Shown piece after piece: positions 25,935 through 34,399 of a stretch of DNA of 64,000 nt (positions are counted from its first letter, which is position 1; each line of letters begins with the position of its first letter). The notes under the pieces are model-generated. The model was not told the DNA's origin. It worked only from the letters and a program-made list of their open reading frames with translations, and made no database searches. This stretch comes from Hymenobacter nivis (lineage in GTDB: Bacteria > Bacteroidota > Bacteroidia > Cytophagales > Hymenobacteraceae): NCBI RefSeq assembly GCF_003149515.1, contig NZ_CP029145.1, forward strand, positions 3,844,001-3,908,000, read 5' to 3'. Position numbers and translations under genes: made by a program.

Positions 25935-27524
25935 CTACTCTTCCTCCACCACAGCGAAGTTCAGCGCTAGCGGTTCCAGGGCCCCTATTAATTGATTGAT
26001 GAATTCGGGGTTATTAATTAACACGTTCAGCACATTGTCGGTGCGCTCTTGCAGGCCGCCGCCGGGGAAGAGCTTTTCCTTGATGGCGGCGAGTTGGGCG
26101 TAGGCGGTTTCGTGCTTGGTTTCGGCGGCTTTGCTGAGGCGCTTTTCGAGGCCAGCGAGTCCGACGGCGGCTTTTTGGGCTTCGGCGGCTACGGTGCGCA
26201 CCAGCGAGGCATCGAGGCGCTGGGCCAGGTCCTGCACCTGCTGGAAGGTGGCGGCCAGCGCCTCCTGCTGCTCCTTCAGGCTGATTTCTTCCTGGCCCAG
26301 GGCGGCGCCTACTTGCTTCTTTAGCTCGGGCAGCGGGCGGAAAATATCGGTGGTGCTTAGGCCCAGCTTCTTGAGTTTGCCGGCGTTGGCGCGGCTCACG
26401 TACAGCGCTGAATTGCGGGGCAGCACGATGGGGAACGGCACCTTAAATGCCGCGAACACGTCCTTCAGCTGGAACCAGTACGCCACCTCCGCGCCCCCGC
26501 CGATGTAGGCTAGGTTGGGCATTAGCAGCTCTTGGTACACGGGCCGCAGCACCACGTTGGGGCTGAAGCGCTCGGGCTGCTGGCGGGCCAGCTCCAGCAA
26601 TTCGGCCTGGCTGTGGCAGCGGGCAGTGTTGCGCACGGTCACCTCCACGCAGTCGGCACCGCTGGCGTCGGGCTCCAGCCGCTCACGCAAGCCGCTGTCG
26701 GTGAGGAAGAACAGGTTGAGGGGCCGCGAGTACACCTGCGGCTTGTAGCCGGCGGCGGTGAGGCGGGCGTTGGTGGCCTGCACGGCGGCGTTGGAGGTTT
26801 GGTGCTGGATTTCCTGCTCCAGCACTGGCACCAGGGCCTGCTTCAAATCCGGACGGTCGGCGTCGAGCGTTACCAGGCCGTACTGGCCAAACAGGCCGTC
26901 GGCCAGGCGTTGGGTGGCGGCGGCCAGCGTGGGGGCCCCCCGGTAGGCCTCGCGGAATAGGGCCGGCACCTCGGGCGGCAGCTGGCTCAGCAGCTGCTCG
27001 TCGAGGCCGGCCAGGGGCAGGCGGCCTACTGGGCCCCCGGTGCCTTCGGCGTCCCACTGGTAGGTTTTGCCGAAGAGCGAGAAGTGGTTGATTTCGGCAA
27101 AGTCGTGGTCCTCGGTGGCCATCCAGTACACGGGTACGAAATCGTACTGCGGGTATTTAGCCTTCAACTCGCGGCTCAACTTAATGGCCGACACAATTTT
27201 GTACACAAAGTACAGGGGCCCCGTGAGCAGGTTGAGCTGGTGGCCGGTAGTGATGGTGAACGTGGTGTCCTTCGCCAGCAGCTCAATGTTGGCGGCCACA
27301 GCGGCGGGCACTTCGCCGGCGGCGTACTGGGCGCGCAGGGCCTCTACCAGCCGCTGCCGCGCCGCGGACGAATAGGCGGCTTGCTTCTCTTCAATTTGGG
27401 CCGTGAAGTTTTCGAGCGCCGGCCAGCGGTGGTAGAATGGTGCCAGCGCGGGCTTTTGGGCCAGGTAATCGGTGAGGAGGCCGGAAAAAGCGCCGGTGTC
27501 GGCATAAGAAAGTGTCTGAACCAC
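25935..27524 (-). CDS. bshC: Bacillithiol biosynthesis cysteine-adding enzyme BshC
   Basis: This encodes 529 residues, the usual length. It adds cysteine to glucosaminyl-malate in the last step of bacillithiol synthesis, making the main low-molecular-weight thiol of Bacillota and many Bacteroidota. Family signatures include FTITTGHQLNLLTGPLYF, VPVYWMATEDHDFAEINH and MPNLAYIGGGAEVAYWFQLK. A long coiled-coil region lies at about 400-470. The ytxJ-like gene at 45401 supports a bacillithiol redox system. Confidence 0.95.
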   Translation of the reverse strand: MVQTLSYADTGAFSGLLTDYLAQKPALAPFYHRWPALENFTAQIEEKQAAYSSAARQRLVEALRAQYAAGEVPAAVAANIELLAKDTTFTITTGHQLNLLTGPLYFVYKIVSAIKLSRELKAKYPQYDFVPVYWMATEDHDFAEINHFSLFGKTYQWDAEGTGGPVGRLPLAGLDEQLLSQLPPEVPALFREAYRGAPTLAAATQRLADGLFGQYGLVTLDADRPDLKQALVPVLEQEIQHQTSNAAVQATNARLTAAGYKPQVYSRPLNLFFLTDSGLRERLEPDASGADCVEVTVRNTARCHSQAELLELARQQPERFSPNVVLRPVYQELLMPNLAYIGGGAEVAYWFQLKDVFAAFKVPFPIVLPRNSALYVSRANAGKLKKLGLSTTDIFRPLPELKKQVGAALGQEEISLKEQQEALAATFQQVQDLAQRLDASLVRTVAAEAQKAAVGLAGLEKRLSKAAETKHETAYAQLAAIKEKLFPGGGLQERTDNVLNVLINNPEFINQLIGALEPLALNFAVVEEE

Positions 27525-27615
27525 GGATTTATCGGATTGAGCGGATTGGTCGGATTTTGGGGACGATTCCCGGCGGCCGCCCCGCTAGGCAGCGCAAAGG
27601 TCGGGACTAAACAAA

Positions 27616-27639
27616 AAAGGCAGCCGTTTGGCTGCCTTT
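27616..27639 (-). terminator. Hairpin terminator for the rimO transcript
   Basis: AAAGGCAGCC (27616-27625) pairs with GGCTGCCTTT (27630-27639). Read on the minus strand the hairpin is followed by TTTTTTG, so it ends transcription coming from rimO. Confidence 0.8.
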
Positions 27640-27705
27640 CGGAGGAGGTTGTGCGGCGGGGCCCCAAAGACGGGCGCGTAGACCCCCCGAGATTGCCTAC
27701 CCTGA

Positions 27706-27819
27706 AACGTTATGCTCATCTGGCGTCCGCTTGCCGAAGCATCCCTCCCGCTGACTAACCATGATTACTGCTGCGGGAGAGCTGCTCCGGCAAGCGGACG
27801 CCAGATGAGCATGACGTTC
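27706..27819. repeat. Long palindromic repeat, GAAGCATCT family
   Basis: The outer stem CTCATCTGGCGTCCGC matches the copy at 23143, but the inner stem reads TTGCCGAAGC, with the compensating change in the other arm. It lies immediately after the rimO stop codon, before the terminator. Confidence 0.88.
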
Positions 27820-27828
27820 TAAACTGCC

Positions 27829-29142
27829 TTAAACAAGTGTTCCGTAGAGGTCAAAATCCGTGGCGGAGGTGATTTTCACGTTCGCGAAGTCGCCCAGGCG
27901 CACGAATGTATCCTTCTCTACCGGCACCAATACCTCGTTGTCTACCTCGGGCGAGTCGAACTCGGTGCGGCCCACGAAGTGCCCGCTTTCCTTGCGGTCG
28001 AACAGTACCTTGTATGTCTGGCCCACGCGGGCCTCGTTCAGTTCCAGCGAAATGCCCTGCTGCAGCTCCATGATGGCGTCGGCGCGCTCTTGCTTAAGAT
28101 TGGCGGGTACGCTGTCTTCCAGCGTGTAAGCGTGCGTGTTGTCTTCGTGCGAATACGTGAAAATACCCAGCCGCTCGAACCGCGTCTGGCGCACAAATTC
28201 GTACATCTCCTCAAAGTCGGCCTCCGTTTCGCCGGGGTGGCCGGCGATGAGCGTGGTGCGCAGCGCAATGCCCGGCACCCGCTGCCGGATGGTATCGACC
28301 AGTTCCGACGTGCGGCGGCGGGTGATACCGCGGCGCATGATTTTCAGCATGTTGTCCGAGCCGTGCTGCAAGGGCATGTCGAGGTACTTGCAGATGTTGG
28401 CGCGCTCGGCCATCACGTCCAGCGCCTCCAGCGGGAACTGCGACGGGTAGGCGTACTGCATCCGAATCCACTCGATGCCGTTCACGTCGGACAGGCGGCG
28501 CAGCAGCTCGGGCAGCTTGCGCTCGCCGTAGGCTTGCAGGCCGTAGTAGGTCAGGTCCTGGGCAATGAGAATCAGCTCCTTGGTGCCCTGGGCGGCCAGG
28601 CGGCTGGCGTCGCGCACGAGGTCGTCCATGGTGCGGTCCACGTGCTTGCCGCGCATCAGCGGGATGGCGCAAAACGAGCAGGGGCGGTTGCAGCCCTCCG
28701 CAATTTTGAAGTAGGCGTAGTGGCGCGGCGTGGTCAGCAGGCGCTCACCCACCAGCTCGTGCTTGTAGTCGGCGTTCAGCACCTTCAGCAGCTGGGGCAG
28801 CTCCAGGGTGCCGAAATAGGCGTCCACCTGCGGGATTTCTACCTCCAGCTCGTCCTTGTAGCGCTGCGAGAGGCAGCCCGTCACGTACAGCTTCTCCAGG
28901 CGACCGGCTTCTTTCTCGTCGGCGTAGCGCAGGATGGTGTCGATGCTTTCCTGCTTGGCATTGTCGATGAAGCCGCAGGTGTTGATGATGACGATGTTGG
29001 CGTCGCTTTTCGTCGCCTCGTGCGTCACGTCAAAGTCGTTGGCCTGGAGCTGGCCCATTAGCACCTCGCTGTCCACGATGTTCTTCGAGCAGCCCAGCGT
29101 GATGACGTTGACCTTGTTCTGGTTTTGATTTCTAACTTTCAC
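27829..29142 (-). CDS. rimO: Ribosomal protein uS12 methylthiotransferase RimO
   Basis: This encodes 437 residues. It adds a methylthio group to the conserved Asp of ribosomal protein uS12 using two iron-sulfur clusters and SAM. The N-terminal UPF0004 domain has Cys18, Cys56 and Cys90 as ligands of one cluster (TLGCSKN, NTCGFID, VTGCLSQ). The radical-SAM motif is CNRPCSFC (151-158). A C-terminal TRAM domain (from about 375) ends the protein. The gene is followed by a palindromic repeat and a terminator. Confidence 0.96.
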   Translation of the reverse strand: MKVRNQNQNKVNVITLGCSKNIVDSEVLMGQLQANDFDVTHEATKSDANIVIINTCGFIDNAKQESIDTILRYADEKEAGRLEKLYVTGCLSQRYKDELEVEIPQVDAYFGTLELPQLLKVLNADYKHELVGERLLTTPRHYAYFKIAEGCNRPCSFCAIPLMRGKHVDRTMDDLVRDASRLAAQGTKELILIAQDLTYYGLQAYGERKLPELLRRLSDVNGIEWIRMQYAYPSQFPLEALDVMAERANICKYLDMPLQHGSDNMLKIMRRGITRRRTSELVDTIRQRVPGIALRTTLIAGHPGETEADFEEMYEFVRQTRFERLGIFTYSHEDNTHAYTLEDSVPANLKQERADAIMELQQGISLELNEARVGQTYKVLFDRKESGHFVGRTEFDSPEVDNEVLVPVEKDTFVRLGDFANVKITSATDFDLYGTLV

Positions 29143-29208
29143 TATTGTTGATTTTATCGCTGATTTCTACTGATTAACCGTGATTTCGCTGATGCTAATT
29201 AATTATTT

Positions 29209-29354
29209 GGCGGTGGTCCAAAGCGGGGTGATTCCAGTATTTAATTCTGCTTCTTGACGCACTTTTTCCCGTTTTTCTGACTCCATTCAAGTGGTTCCCA
29301 TTAGAACGCGCTAATAACTGAAAATAGAATATCATCCCACTTTGGACCACCGCC
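29209..29354. mobile_element. 146-bp MITE related to the IS1-family ends
   Basis: The 24-base terminal inverted repeats match at 22 positions and start GGCGGTGGTCCAAAG, sharing the outer ten bases with the IS1-family copies at 10283 and 37199. A perfect 8-bp target duplication AATTATTT flanks it (29201-29208 and 29355-29362). It contains no coding sequence. It is probably mobilised by the IS1-family transposase. Confidence 0.88.
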
Positions 29355-29387
29355 AATTATTTTTCTATTTTGCTAACGAAGGAAGCA

Positions 29388-29447
29388 TCTTCTCACGCTA
29401 GATAACCGCGCAACAGTGAAAATATGCTTCGCAGGTTCAGCATGACA
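29388..29447. repeat. Degenerate copy of the GAAGCATCT palindrome
   Basis: GGAAGCATCTTCTCACGC on the left and ATATGCTTCGCAGGTTCAGC on the right are recognisable, but the outer left arm is missing and the stem has several mismatches. Confidence 0.6.
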
Positions 29448-29489
29448 GACCATTAACAATTACCACGGAAGATTTTTAGTGCTGAAAAA

Positions 29490-30125
29490 CTAGCGCAATG
29501 CGCTCAAATTGAAGCTGAAGCTGGGCAGAACGTCTTCGCCGCTCAAGGTCTCGGCAAATGATTTGACTACGCTCACCGAACCGTCGGCGCGGAAAATGCG
29601 GGTGGTTTCAGTTTTGGGGTCGATTAGCCAAGCCAGGCGGCAGCCGTTGGCTATGTACTCCAACAGCTTGGGTGTCAAATTAGTTAGGCTATCGGATGGG
29701 CTGGCCATCTCCACCATAAAATCGGGGCACAGCAGCGGGAAACGCTCCTGCTGCTTGGCCGTCAGGGCCCCCCAGCGGTCAGCGCGGACCCACGCCATGT
29801 CGGGCGAACGCACCGCGCCGTTGGGCAACCGAAAACCAGTGGACGAGTTGAACATTTTGCCCATCCGGCCTTGGCAGTTCCAGATGGTTAAACCCGTCAG
29901 CAGTTCGCTGTTGCGGCGGCCCGTAGTTCCTCCGGTCATGCTCAAAAACTCAATGGTGCCGTCGGCCCGGCGTTCAAACTTTAGCTCGGCGTTGCGCTGG
30001 CAGAAGACGTAGAATTCGTCCTCCGTCATGTGGTTCAGCCAGTCGGCCAAGCTGATGGCCGGGGCGGAGGCTTCGGGCAGCGCGGCGGCCGGCGGCAGCA
30101 CAGGGGGCAACAAGTTGGGCATCAT
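29490..30125 (-). CDS. Uma2-family (DUF820) putative endonuclease
   Basis: This encodes 211 residues. The fold is a restriction-endonuclease-like PD-(D/E)xK core: GFRLPNGAVRSPDMAWV and LLCPDFMVEMASPSD carry the acidic residues, followed by KLLEYIANGCRLAWLIDP. Such genes are abundant in Cyanobacteria and some Bacteroidota, and their targets are not known. It stands alone between a repeat-rich region and pheS. Two adjacent ATG codons could start it (30125 or 30122). Confidence 0.85.
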   Translation of the reverse strand: MMPNLLPPVLPPAAALPEASAPAISLADWLNHMTEDEFYVFCQRNAELKFERRADGTIEFLSMTGGTTGRRNSELLTGLTIWNCQGRMGKMFNSSTGFRLPNGAVRSPDMAWVRADRWGALTAKQQERFPLLCPDFMVEMASPSDSLTNLTPKLLEYIANGCRLAWLIDPKTETTRIFRADGSVSVVKSFAETLSGEDVLPSFSFNLSALR

Positions 30126-30174
30126 GGCAAAGGCAACAGCAAAACCAGGCGAATTAATTCAGAACCTAGGGGCC

Positions 30175-31248
30175 CTATACGGCCTCGAACTGCCGCAGGA
30201 ACCGCAGGTCGTTTTCCGTGAATAGGCGCAGGTCCTTGATTTGGTACTTGAGCATGGCGATGCGCTCGATACCCATGCCCCAGGCGTAGCCAGCGTATTT
30301 CTCGGGGTCGATGCCGCTATTTTCGAGTACGTTGGGGTCCACCATGCCGCAGCCGCCAATTTCCACCCAGCCCGAGTACTTGCAGATGTTGCAGCCCTTG
30401 CCCTTGCAAATGAGGCAGGTGATGTCAATCTCGGCGCTGGGTTCGGTGAAGGGGAAGAAGCTGGGCCGGAACCGGATGTTAATATCGGCCCCAAACATCT
30501 CACTAACAAAGTAATACACCGTCTGTTTGAGGTCGGCAAAGCTTACGCCCGCGTCAATGAACAGGCCCTCCACCTGGTGGAACATCATGTGGGCGCGGGC
30601 CGAAATGGCCTCGTTGCGGTACACGCGCCCCGGCATTACGGACCGGATGGGCGGGGCCTGGGTTTCCATTACCCGCACCTGCACGTTGCTGGTGTGGGTG
30701 CGCAGTAGCAGCGGCACGTCGGGGGCCCCGGATTCGGCCGGGTCAAGCGGACTTTTGAGCGCGGGCGGGGCGATGAAGAACGTGTCCTGCATGTCGCGCG
30801 CCGGGTGGTTCTCGGGGAAGTTGAGGGCCGTGAAGTTGTGCCAGTCGTCCTCAATCTCGGGGCCCTCGGCCACCGCAAAGCCGATGCGGCCGAAGATGCG
30901 CAGCATCTCCTCGCGCACCAGGCTCAGGGGGTGGCGGGTACCCAAGGCGTTGGGCACGGGCGGCAGGGTATAGTCGTAGCCGGCATCGGCGGGTTGGTTG
31001 GCAGTGGCGGCTTCCAGGGCCTGCTGGGCGGTGTCGTGGCGGGCCTGGGCGGCTTGCTTGAGCTGGTTGAGCTGCTGGCCCACGGCGCGCTTCTGGTCGG
31101 CGGGCACGGTTTTGAGTTGGTCGAATAAGTCGGCCAGGCGGCCCTTGCGGCCGAGGTAGGCAATGCGGAAAGCGTCGAGCTGGGCCGCGGTGGCCAGCTC
31201 CTGGGCGCTGATTTCGGCCTCAAGGCCGGCAATGGAATCCTGTAGCAT
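30175..31248 (-). CDS. pheS: Phenylalanine--tRNA ligase alpha subunit
   Basis: This encodes 357 residues from the ATG at 31248 (MLQDSIAGLEAEI), which begins the N-terminal coiled coil. It charges tRNA-Phe together with PheT. Class II motifs: motif 1 region HPLSLVREEMLRIFGRIGF; motif 2 with LLRTHTSNVQVRVM and PGRVYRNEAISARAH; motif 3 in AWGMGIERIAML. The C-terminal half has CLICKGKGCNICKYSGW, a cysteine-rich insert seen in some Bacteroidota PheS. pheT is not adjacent. A TAACTTTG element lies six bases upstream of the ATG. Confidence 0.96.
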   Translation of the reverse strand: MLQDSIAGLEAEISAQELATAAQLDAFRIAYLGRKGRLADLFDQLKTVPADQKRAVGQQLNQLKQAAQARHDTAQQALEAATANQPADAGYDYTLPPVPNALGTRHPLSLVREEMLRIFGRIGFAVAEGPEIEDDWHNFTALNFPENHPARDMQDTFFIAPPALKSPLDPAESGAPDVPLLLRTHTSNVQVRVMETQAPPIRSVMPGRVYRNEAISARAHMMFHQVEGLFIDAGVSFADLKQTVYYFVSEMFGADINIRFRPSFFPFTEPSAEIDITCLICKGKGCNICKYSGWVEIGGCGMVDPNVLENSGIDPEKYAGYAWGMGIERIAMLKYQIKDLRLFTENDLRFLRQFEAV

Positions 31249-31253
31249 AGCCA

Positions 31254-31261
31254 CAAAGTTA
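31254..31261 (-). promoter_or_regulatory. Candidate -7 promoter element for pheS
   Basis: TAACTTTG on the minus strand fits TAnnTTTG and sits just before the start codon, implying a very short or absent leader. No convincing -33 box was found. Confidence 0.4.
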
Positions 31262-31361
31262 CGGCCGGGCGGCACCCCGGCGGGTAGTTCTGCGTACGCA
31301 CCGCCAGGGCCGGCCGGGAGGCGGGCCCAACGTTGTTGTTTCTCCCTGATCTTTCATCATC

Positions 31362-31727
31362 ATGCTGCGTTCTTTCTTCACGTTGCTGCTGGCCGCCTCG
31401 GCCCTGGCCGCCATCGCTCAAACGGCCCCGCGCCCCATCCACAAAACTACCCTGCACAAAACTACCGCCCACAAAACCGCAATGCACGAAGCGGCCGCGC
31501 CCGTGCCGGCTGCCACTTCCGACGCCACCGCCACCGATGGCAGCTTCGGCAACGGAGCCCCCAGCTCGTCGTCCGCCAACGACGGCGGCCAGGGCCAAGG
31601 CGTGTACGCCGCCCCCGGCATGGCTGTGGACATAAAATCGGGCAAAGAAGTGGAGCCTTATAACTCGACCAACGAGAAGCCGGGCGATAAGCCCGCCAAG
31701 CGCACCACCACGCTCTCGCCCAAGTAA
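31362..31727 (+). CDS. Small secreted protein, TLSP-tail family, member 1
   Basis: This encodes 121 residues. A signal peptide (MLRSFFTLLLAASALAAIAQ) is followed by a Thr/Lys/His-rich low-complexity stretch (KTTLHKTTAHKTAMHE), then GVYAAPGMAVDIKSG and the C-terminal TTTLSPK. It shares the signal peptide, the YAAPGM motif and the TLSP tail with the next two genes. No database family is known to me; the function is not assignable. It has its own terminator. Confidence 0.75.
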   Translation: MLRSFFTLLLAASALAAIAQTAPRPIHKTTLHKTTAHKTAMHEAAAPVPAATSDATATDGSFGNGAPSSSSANDGGQGQGVYAAPGMAVDIKSGKEVEPYNSTNEKPGDKPAKRTTTLSPK

Positions 31728-31761
31728 GCGCCGGGGCCCCCGGGCCCATTGCTTTTTGTCG

Positions 31762-31802
31762 AAACGCCCCGCTTGGCTCGCGCAGCCGGGCGGGGCGTTT
31801 TT
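31762..31802 (+). terminator. Hairpin terminator
   Basis: AAACGCCCCGC (31762-31772) pairs with GCGGGGCGTTT (31790-31800) and is followed by further T, after the first TLSP-family gene. Confidence 0.85.
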
Positions 31803-31933
31803 GGGTTGAAGTGGTTCTTTGGGGCCCCGGGTGGTTTCAGCAGCGGCCTGGGGCCCCAGGCAATAGAATCTGAGTTTGGCACGGTCTTCGACTTTGGGTA
31901 AGCAACTCCCTACTCCTTAAGCCCGTTTCGCCC

Positions 31934-32326
31934 ATGTTCCGCTCCCTTGTTACCCTCGCTTTGTCGGTGTTGCTAATTGCCGAGGCCAGCGCCCAAACCG
32001 CGCCGGCCGTCACCAAAAAAACCGCCCGTACCACCCGCCGCGTGGCTAAGAAAACGCAGCGCACCGTGCGCAAAACCACTCGCCAAGCCGCCGCCGCCTG
32101 GCCTGCTCCCGACCCCGCCACGCCGGTAATGGCCGCCGTCACGAAGCCCACCGGCTGGGAGGCCTACGACGATGCCCAGGCCCGCCAGGGCCGCGACGCG
32201 GTGTACGCCGCCCCGGGCATGGGCGTGCACATCCGCACGGGCCACGAAATGGACAACTACGACGGCACGCCCCGCAAAACCCCGGTTAGCACGAAGCAAA
32301 CCACGCTCTCGCCCAGCCCCCGCTAG
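31934..32326 (+). CDS. Small secreted protein, TLSP-tail family, member 2
   Basis: This encodes 130 residues. The signal peptide (MFRSLVTLALSVLLIAEASA) precedes a strongly basic stretch (KKTARTTRRVAKKTQRTVRK), then a conserved module AVYAAPGMGVHIRTGHEMDN and the C-terminal TTLSPSPR. The basic region could bind acidic polymer or nucleic acid, but that is only inference. It is separated by terminators from both paralogues, so each is transcribed on its own. Confidence 0.75.
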   Translation: MFRSLVTLALSVLLIAEASAQTAPAVTKKTARTTRRVAKKTQRTVRKTTRQAAAAWPAPDPATPVMAAVTKPTGWEAYDDAQARQGRDAVYAAPGMGVHIRTGHEMDNYDGTPRKTPVSTKQTTLSPSPR

Positions 32327-32363
32327 GCCGGGACTAATCCACGGCTGACGATTACACGTAAAG

Positions 32364-32392
32364 GTGGGCCCCGGCTAACGGCTGGGGCCCAC
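32364..32392 (+). terminator. Hairpin terminator
   Basis: GTGGGCCCCGGC (32364-32375) pairs with GCTGGGGCCCAC (32381-32392), with one mismatch at the inner end, followed by a T-rich stretch. Confidence 0.75.
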
Positions 32393-32419
32393 TTCTTTAT
32401 TCCAAATAATTGTACTGTT

Positions 32420-32761
32420 ATGCTACGTTCTTTCCTCGCTGGTGCCCTAGTGCTCGCTGTGTTATTCGGGGCCCAGGCCCAAACCGGCACTAAAAACTAC
32501 AAGCGCGCGGTGCGCCAAACCAGCCGCAAGAAAGGCAAGTACTACCGCGCCGGTACCCTCAAGGCCACCGGGGCCGGCAAGCGCCAAATGGAAGTGTCGC
32601 GCGGCGACTACTACCTGGCCCCCGGCATGCCTATGCCCCAAACCGACCACCGGCACATCGATAGCTACATGGGCGACGTGCCCCCGCGCAAGCACTACGC
32701 CAAAAAGCCCGCCCCCGGGGCCCCCGGCAGCAACAGCACCCTCAGCCCCGCCCGGAAATAA
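32420..32761 (+). CDS. Small secreted protein, TLSP-tail family, member 3
   Basis: This encodes 113 residues with signal peptide MLRSFLAGALVLAVLFGAQA, a basic region (RAVRQTSRKKGKYYRAG), the motif YYLAPGMPMPQTDHRHIDSY in place of the YAAPGM module, and the C-terminal STLSPARK. It is the most diverged of the three tandem paralogues. The conserved parts are the start, the APGM motif and the last eight residues. A perfect long palindrome follows. Confidence 0.75.
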   Translation: MLRSFLAGALVLAVLFGAQAQTGTKNYKRAVRQTSRKKGKYYRAGTLKATGAGKRQMEVSRGDYYLAPGMPMPQTDHRHIDSYMGDVPPRKHYAKKPAPGAPGSNSTLSPARK

Positions 32762-32797
32762 GGGAAGCTGAAAATTGAGGTGAGTGGCCGATAATTA

Positions 32798-32899
32798 CAA
32801 GGCCGTCATGCTGAGCGCAGCCGAAGCATCTCTCCCGCAGCAGTAAATAATTACTTGCGCGGGAGAGATGCTTCGGCTGCGCTCAGCATGACGGCCTTG
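32798..32899. repeat. Long palindromic repeat, GAAGCATCT family, near-perfect copy
   Basis: The arms from CAAGGCCGTCATGCTGAGCG to GAAGCATCTCTCCCGC and their complement form a stem of about 41 bp with a loop of about 20 bases. This is the most regular copy in the window and a good type sequence for the family. Confidence 0.92.
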
Positions 32900-32951
32900 T
32901 AGCTTGGCGCAGCGGCCTTTTTTGTATCACCGCCCGTCTGGTGCGGCCGTT

Positions 32952-34226
32952 CTACTCAGCTTCCATCTCTATTTCCTCGGCTACGAACTCGCCAACGGCT
33001 TCGTAGTAGAGCGTATTACAGTTTTCGGGGCGGAGCACTTGGGCGGCGGCGGCGCGTACGGCGGCCACGTCCACGGCCTGGATGCGGCGGCTCTCGTCGT
33101 TCACCAGGTTGGCGTCGCCGATGAGCTTGCTGTAGGCTAGATTGAGGGCCCGGTTCAGCAGGTCGATTTCGCCGAATACCAGGAGGCTTTCGGCCTGGTT
33201 TTTTACTTTTTCCAGTTCGCGAGCATCCACGTCGGCGGCCACGAACTCGGCCACCACGGCTTCCACGGCGGCGTTGGCTTCGTGCAGGTCCACGCCGGCG
33301 TTCAGCTTGCCGCTCACCACGAGCAGGCCCGCGTCGAGGGCCCCGGTAAGAGAGGCCGAAATGTTGTTGAACAGGGCCAGCTCCTTCACCAGGCGCTGGT
33401 ACAGGCGGCTCGATTTGCCCCGGCCTAGCATGTCGGCCAGCAGGTCCACGGCGTAGTAATTGTCGTCGCGGCGGGCGGGGGCGTGGTAGGCTTTGTAGAG
33501 GGCCGAGAGGGGCACGGGGGCCTGCACGGTTTGGGTGCGGGCCTGGGTTTGGGTGGGCTCCTGGGGCAGGTCGCGCACGTAGGCGGGGCCCCCGGCAATG
33601 GGCCCGAACCATTTCTCGGCCAGGCGCTTGGCTTCATCAAACGATACGGCGCCGGCCAGCACCAGAATGGCGTTCTGGGGGGCGTAGTGCTTGTTAAAAA
33701 AGCCGCGCACGTCGTCCATCACGGCGTTCTCGATGTGCGCAATTTCCTTGCCGATGGTGTTCCACTGGTAGGGGTGCACCTGGTAGGCCAGGGGCATCAT
33801 TTTCAGCCACACGTCGCCGTAGGGCTGGTTGAGGTAAGTTTGCTTGAACTCCTCGACCACCACCTTGCGCTGCACTTCCAGGCCATTTTCCGAAAATGCC
33901 AGGTTCAGCATCCGGTCCGATTCGAGCCAGAAGCCGGTTTCGAGGTTGGCGGCGGGCAGCGAGAGGTAGTAGTTGGTGACGTCCTGCGAGGTGAAGGCGT
34001 TGTTTTCGCCGCCCACGCGCTGCAAGGGCTCGTCGTAGCTGGGGATGTTCACGGAGCCCGAAAACATCAGGTGCTCAAACAGATGCGCGAAGCCCGTGTG
34101 GTCGGGGTCCTCATCGCGGGCCCCCACGTCATACATCACGTTCAGCACGGCCATCGGGGTGCTGAAATCTTCGTGCACAATGCAGCGCAGGCCGTTGGCA
34201 AGGGTAAATTCCTGGAAATTAATCAT
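32952..34226 (-). CDS. M16-family zinc metallopeptidase
   Basis: This encodes 424 residues from the ATG at 34226 (MINFQEFTLANGLRC). The inverted zinc motif HLFEH lies in FAHLFEHLMFSGS, with the third ligand Glu further on in GLEVQRKVVVEEF. The C-terminal M16 repeat is present. There is no signal peptide, so it may act in the cytoplasm or as a pitrilysin-like peptidase. In many Bacteroidota two M16 genes are adjacent; the expected partner with the R/Y pair is not here. Confidence 0.92.
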   Translation of the reverse strand: MINFQEFTLANGLRCIVHEDFSTPMAVLNVMYDVGARDEDPDHTGFAHLFEHLMFSGSVNIPSYDEPLQRVGGENNAFTSQDVTNYYLSLPAANLETGFWLESDRMLNLAFSENGLEVQRKVVVEEFKQTYLNQPYGDVWLKMMPLAYQVHPYQWNTIGKEIAHIENAVMDDVRGFFNKHYAPQNAILVLAGAVSFDEAKRLAEKWFGPIAGGPAYVRDLPQEPTQTQARTQTVQAPVPLSALYKAYHAPARRDDNYYAVDLLADMLGRGKSSRLYQRLVKELALFNNISASLTGALDAGLLVVSGKLNAGVDLHEANAAVEAVVAEFVAADVDARELEKVKNQAESLLVFGEIDLLNRALNLAYSKLIGDANLVNDESRRIQAVDVAAVRAAAAQVLRPENCNTLYYEAVGEFVAEEIEMEAE

Positions 34227-34399
34227 GTAAATTGGAGTGAGGCTATCTATTGGGTGCAAACTTACGGGGGTCCGATTTCAATAGGTCTCTAACAGCAGAA
34301 ACGGCAAAATAGTGTACGGGTCTGCCCATGGGCCCGTGTACCATCTTGCCGTCCGAAAACGTCAATTCTCGCCCCTGGTTACTTCCTGGCTGGCGCCCC

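Noticed and set aside
31362..32761. Possible CRISPR or tandem DNA repeat
   Set aside because: Similarity is at protein level between three genes; no regularly spaced direct repeats exist here or elsewhere in the window.
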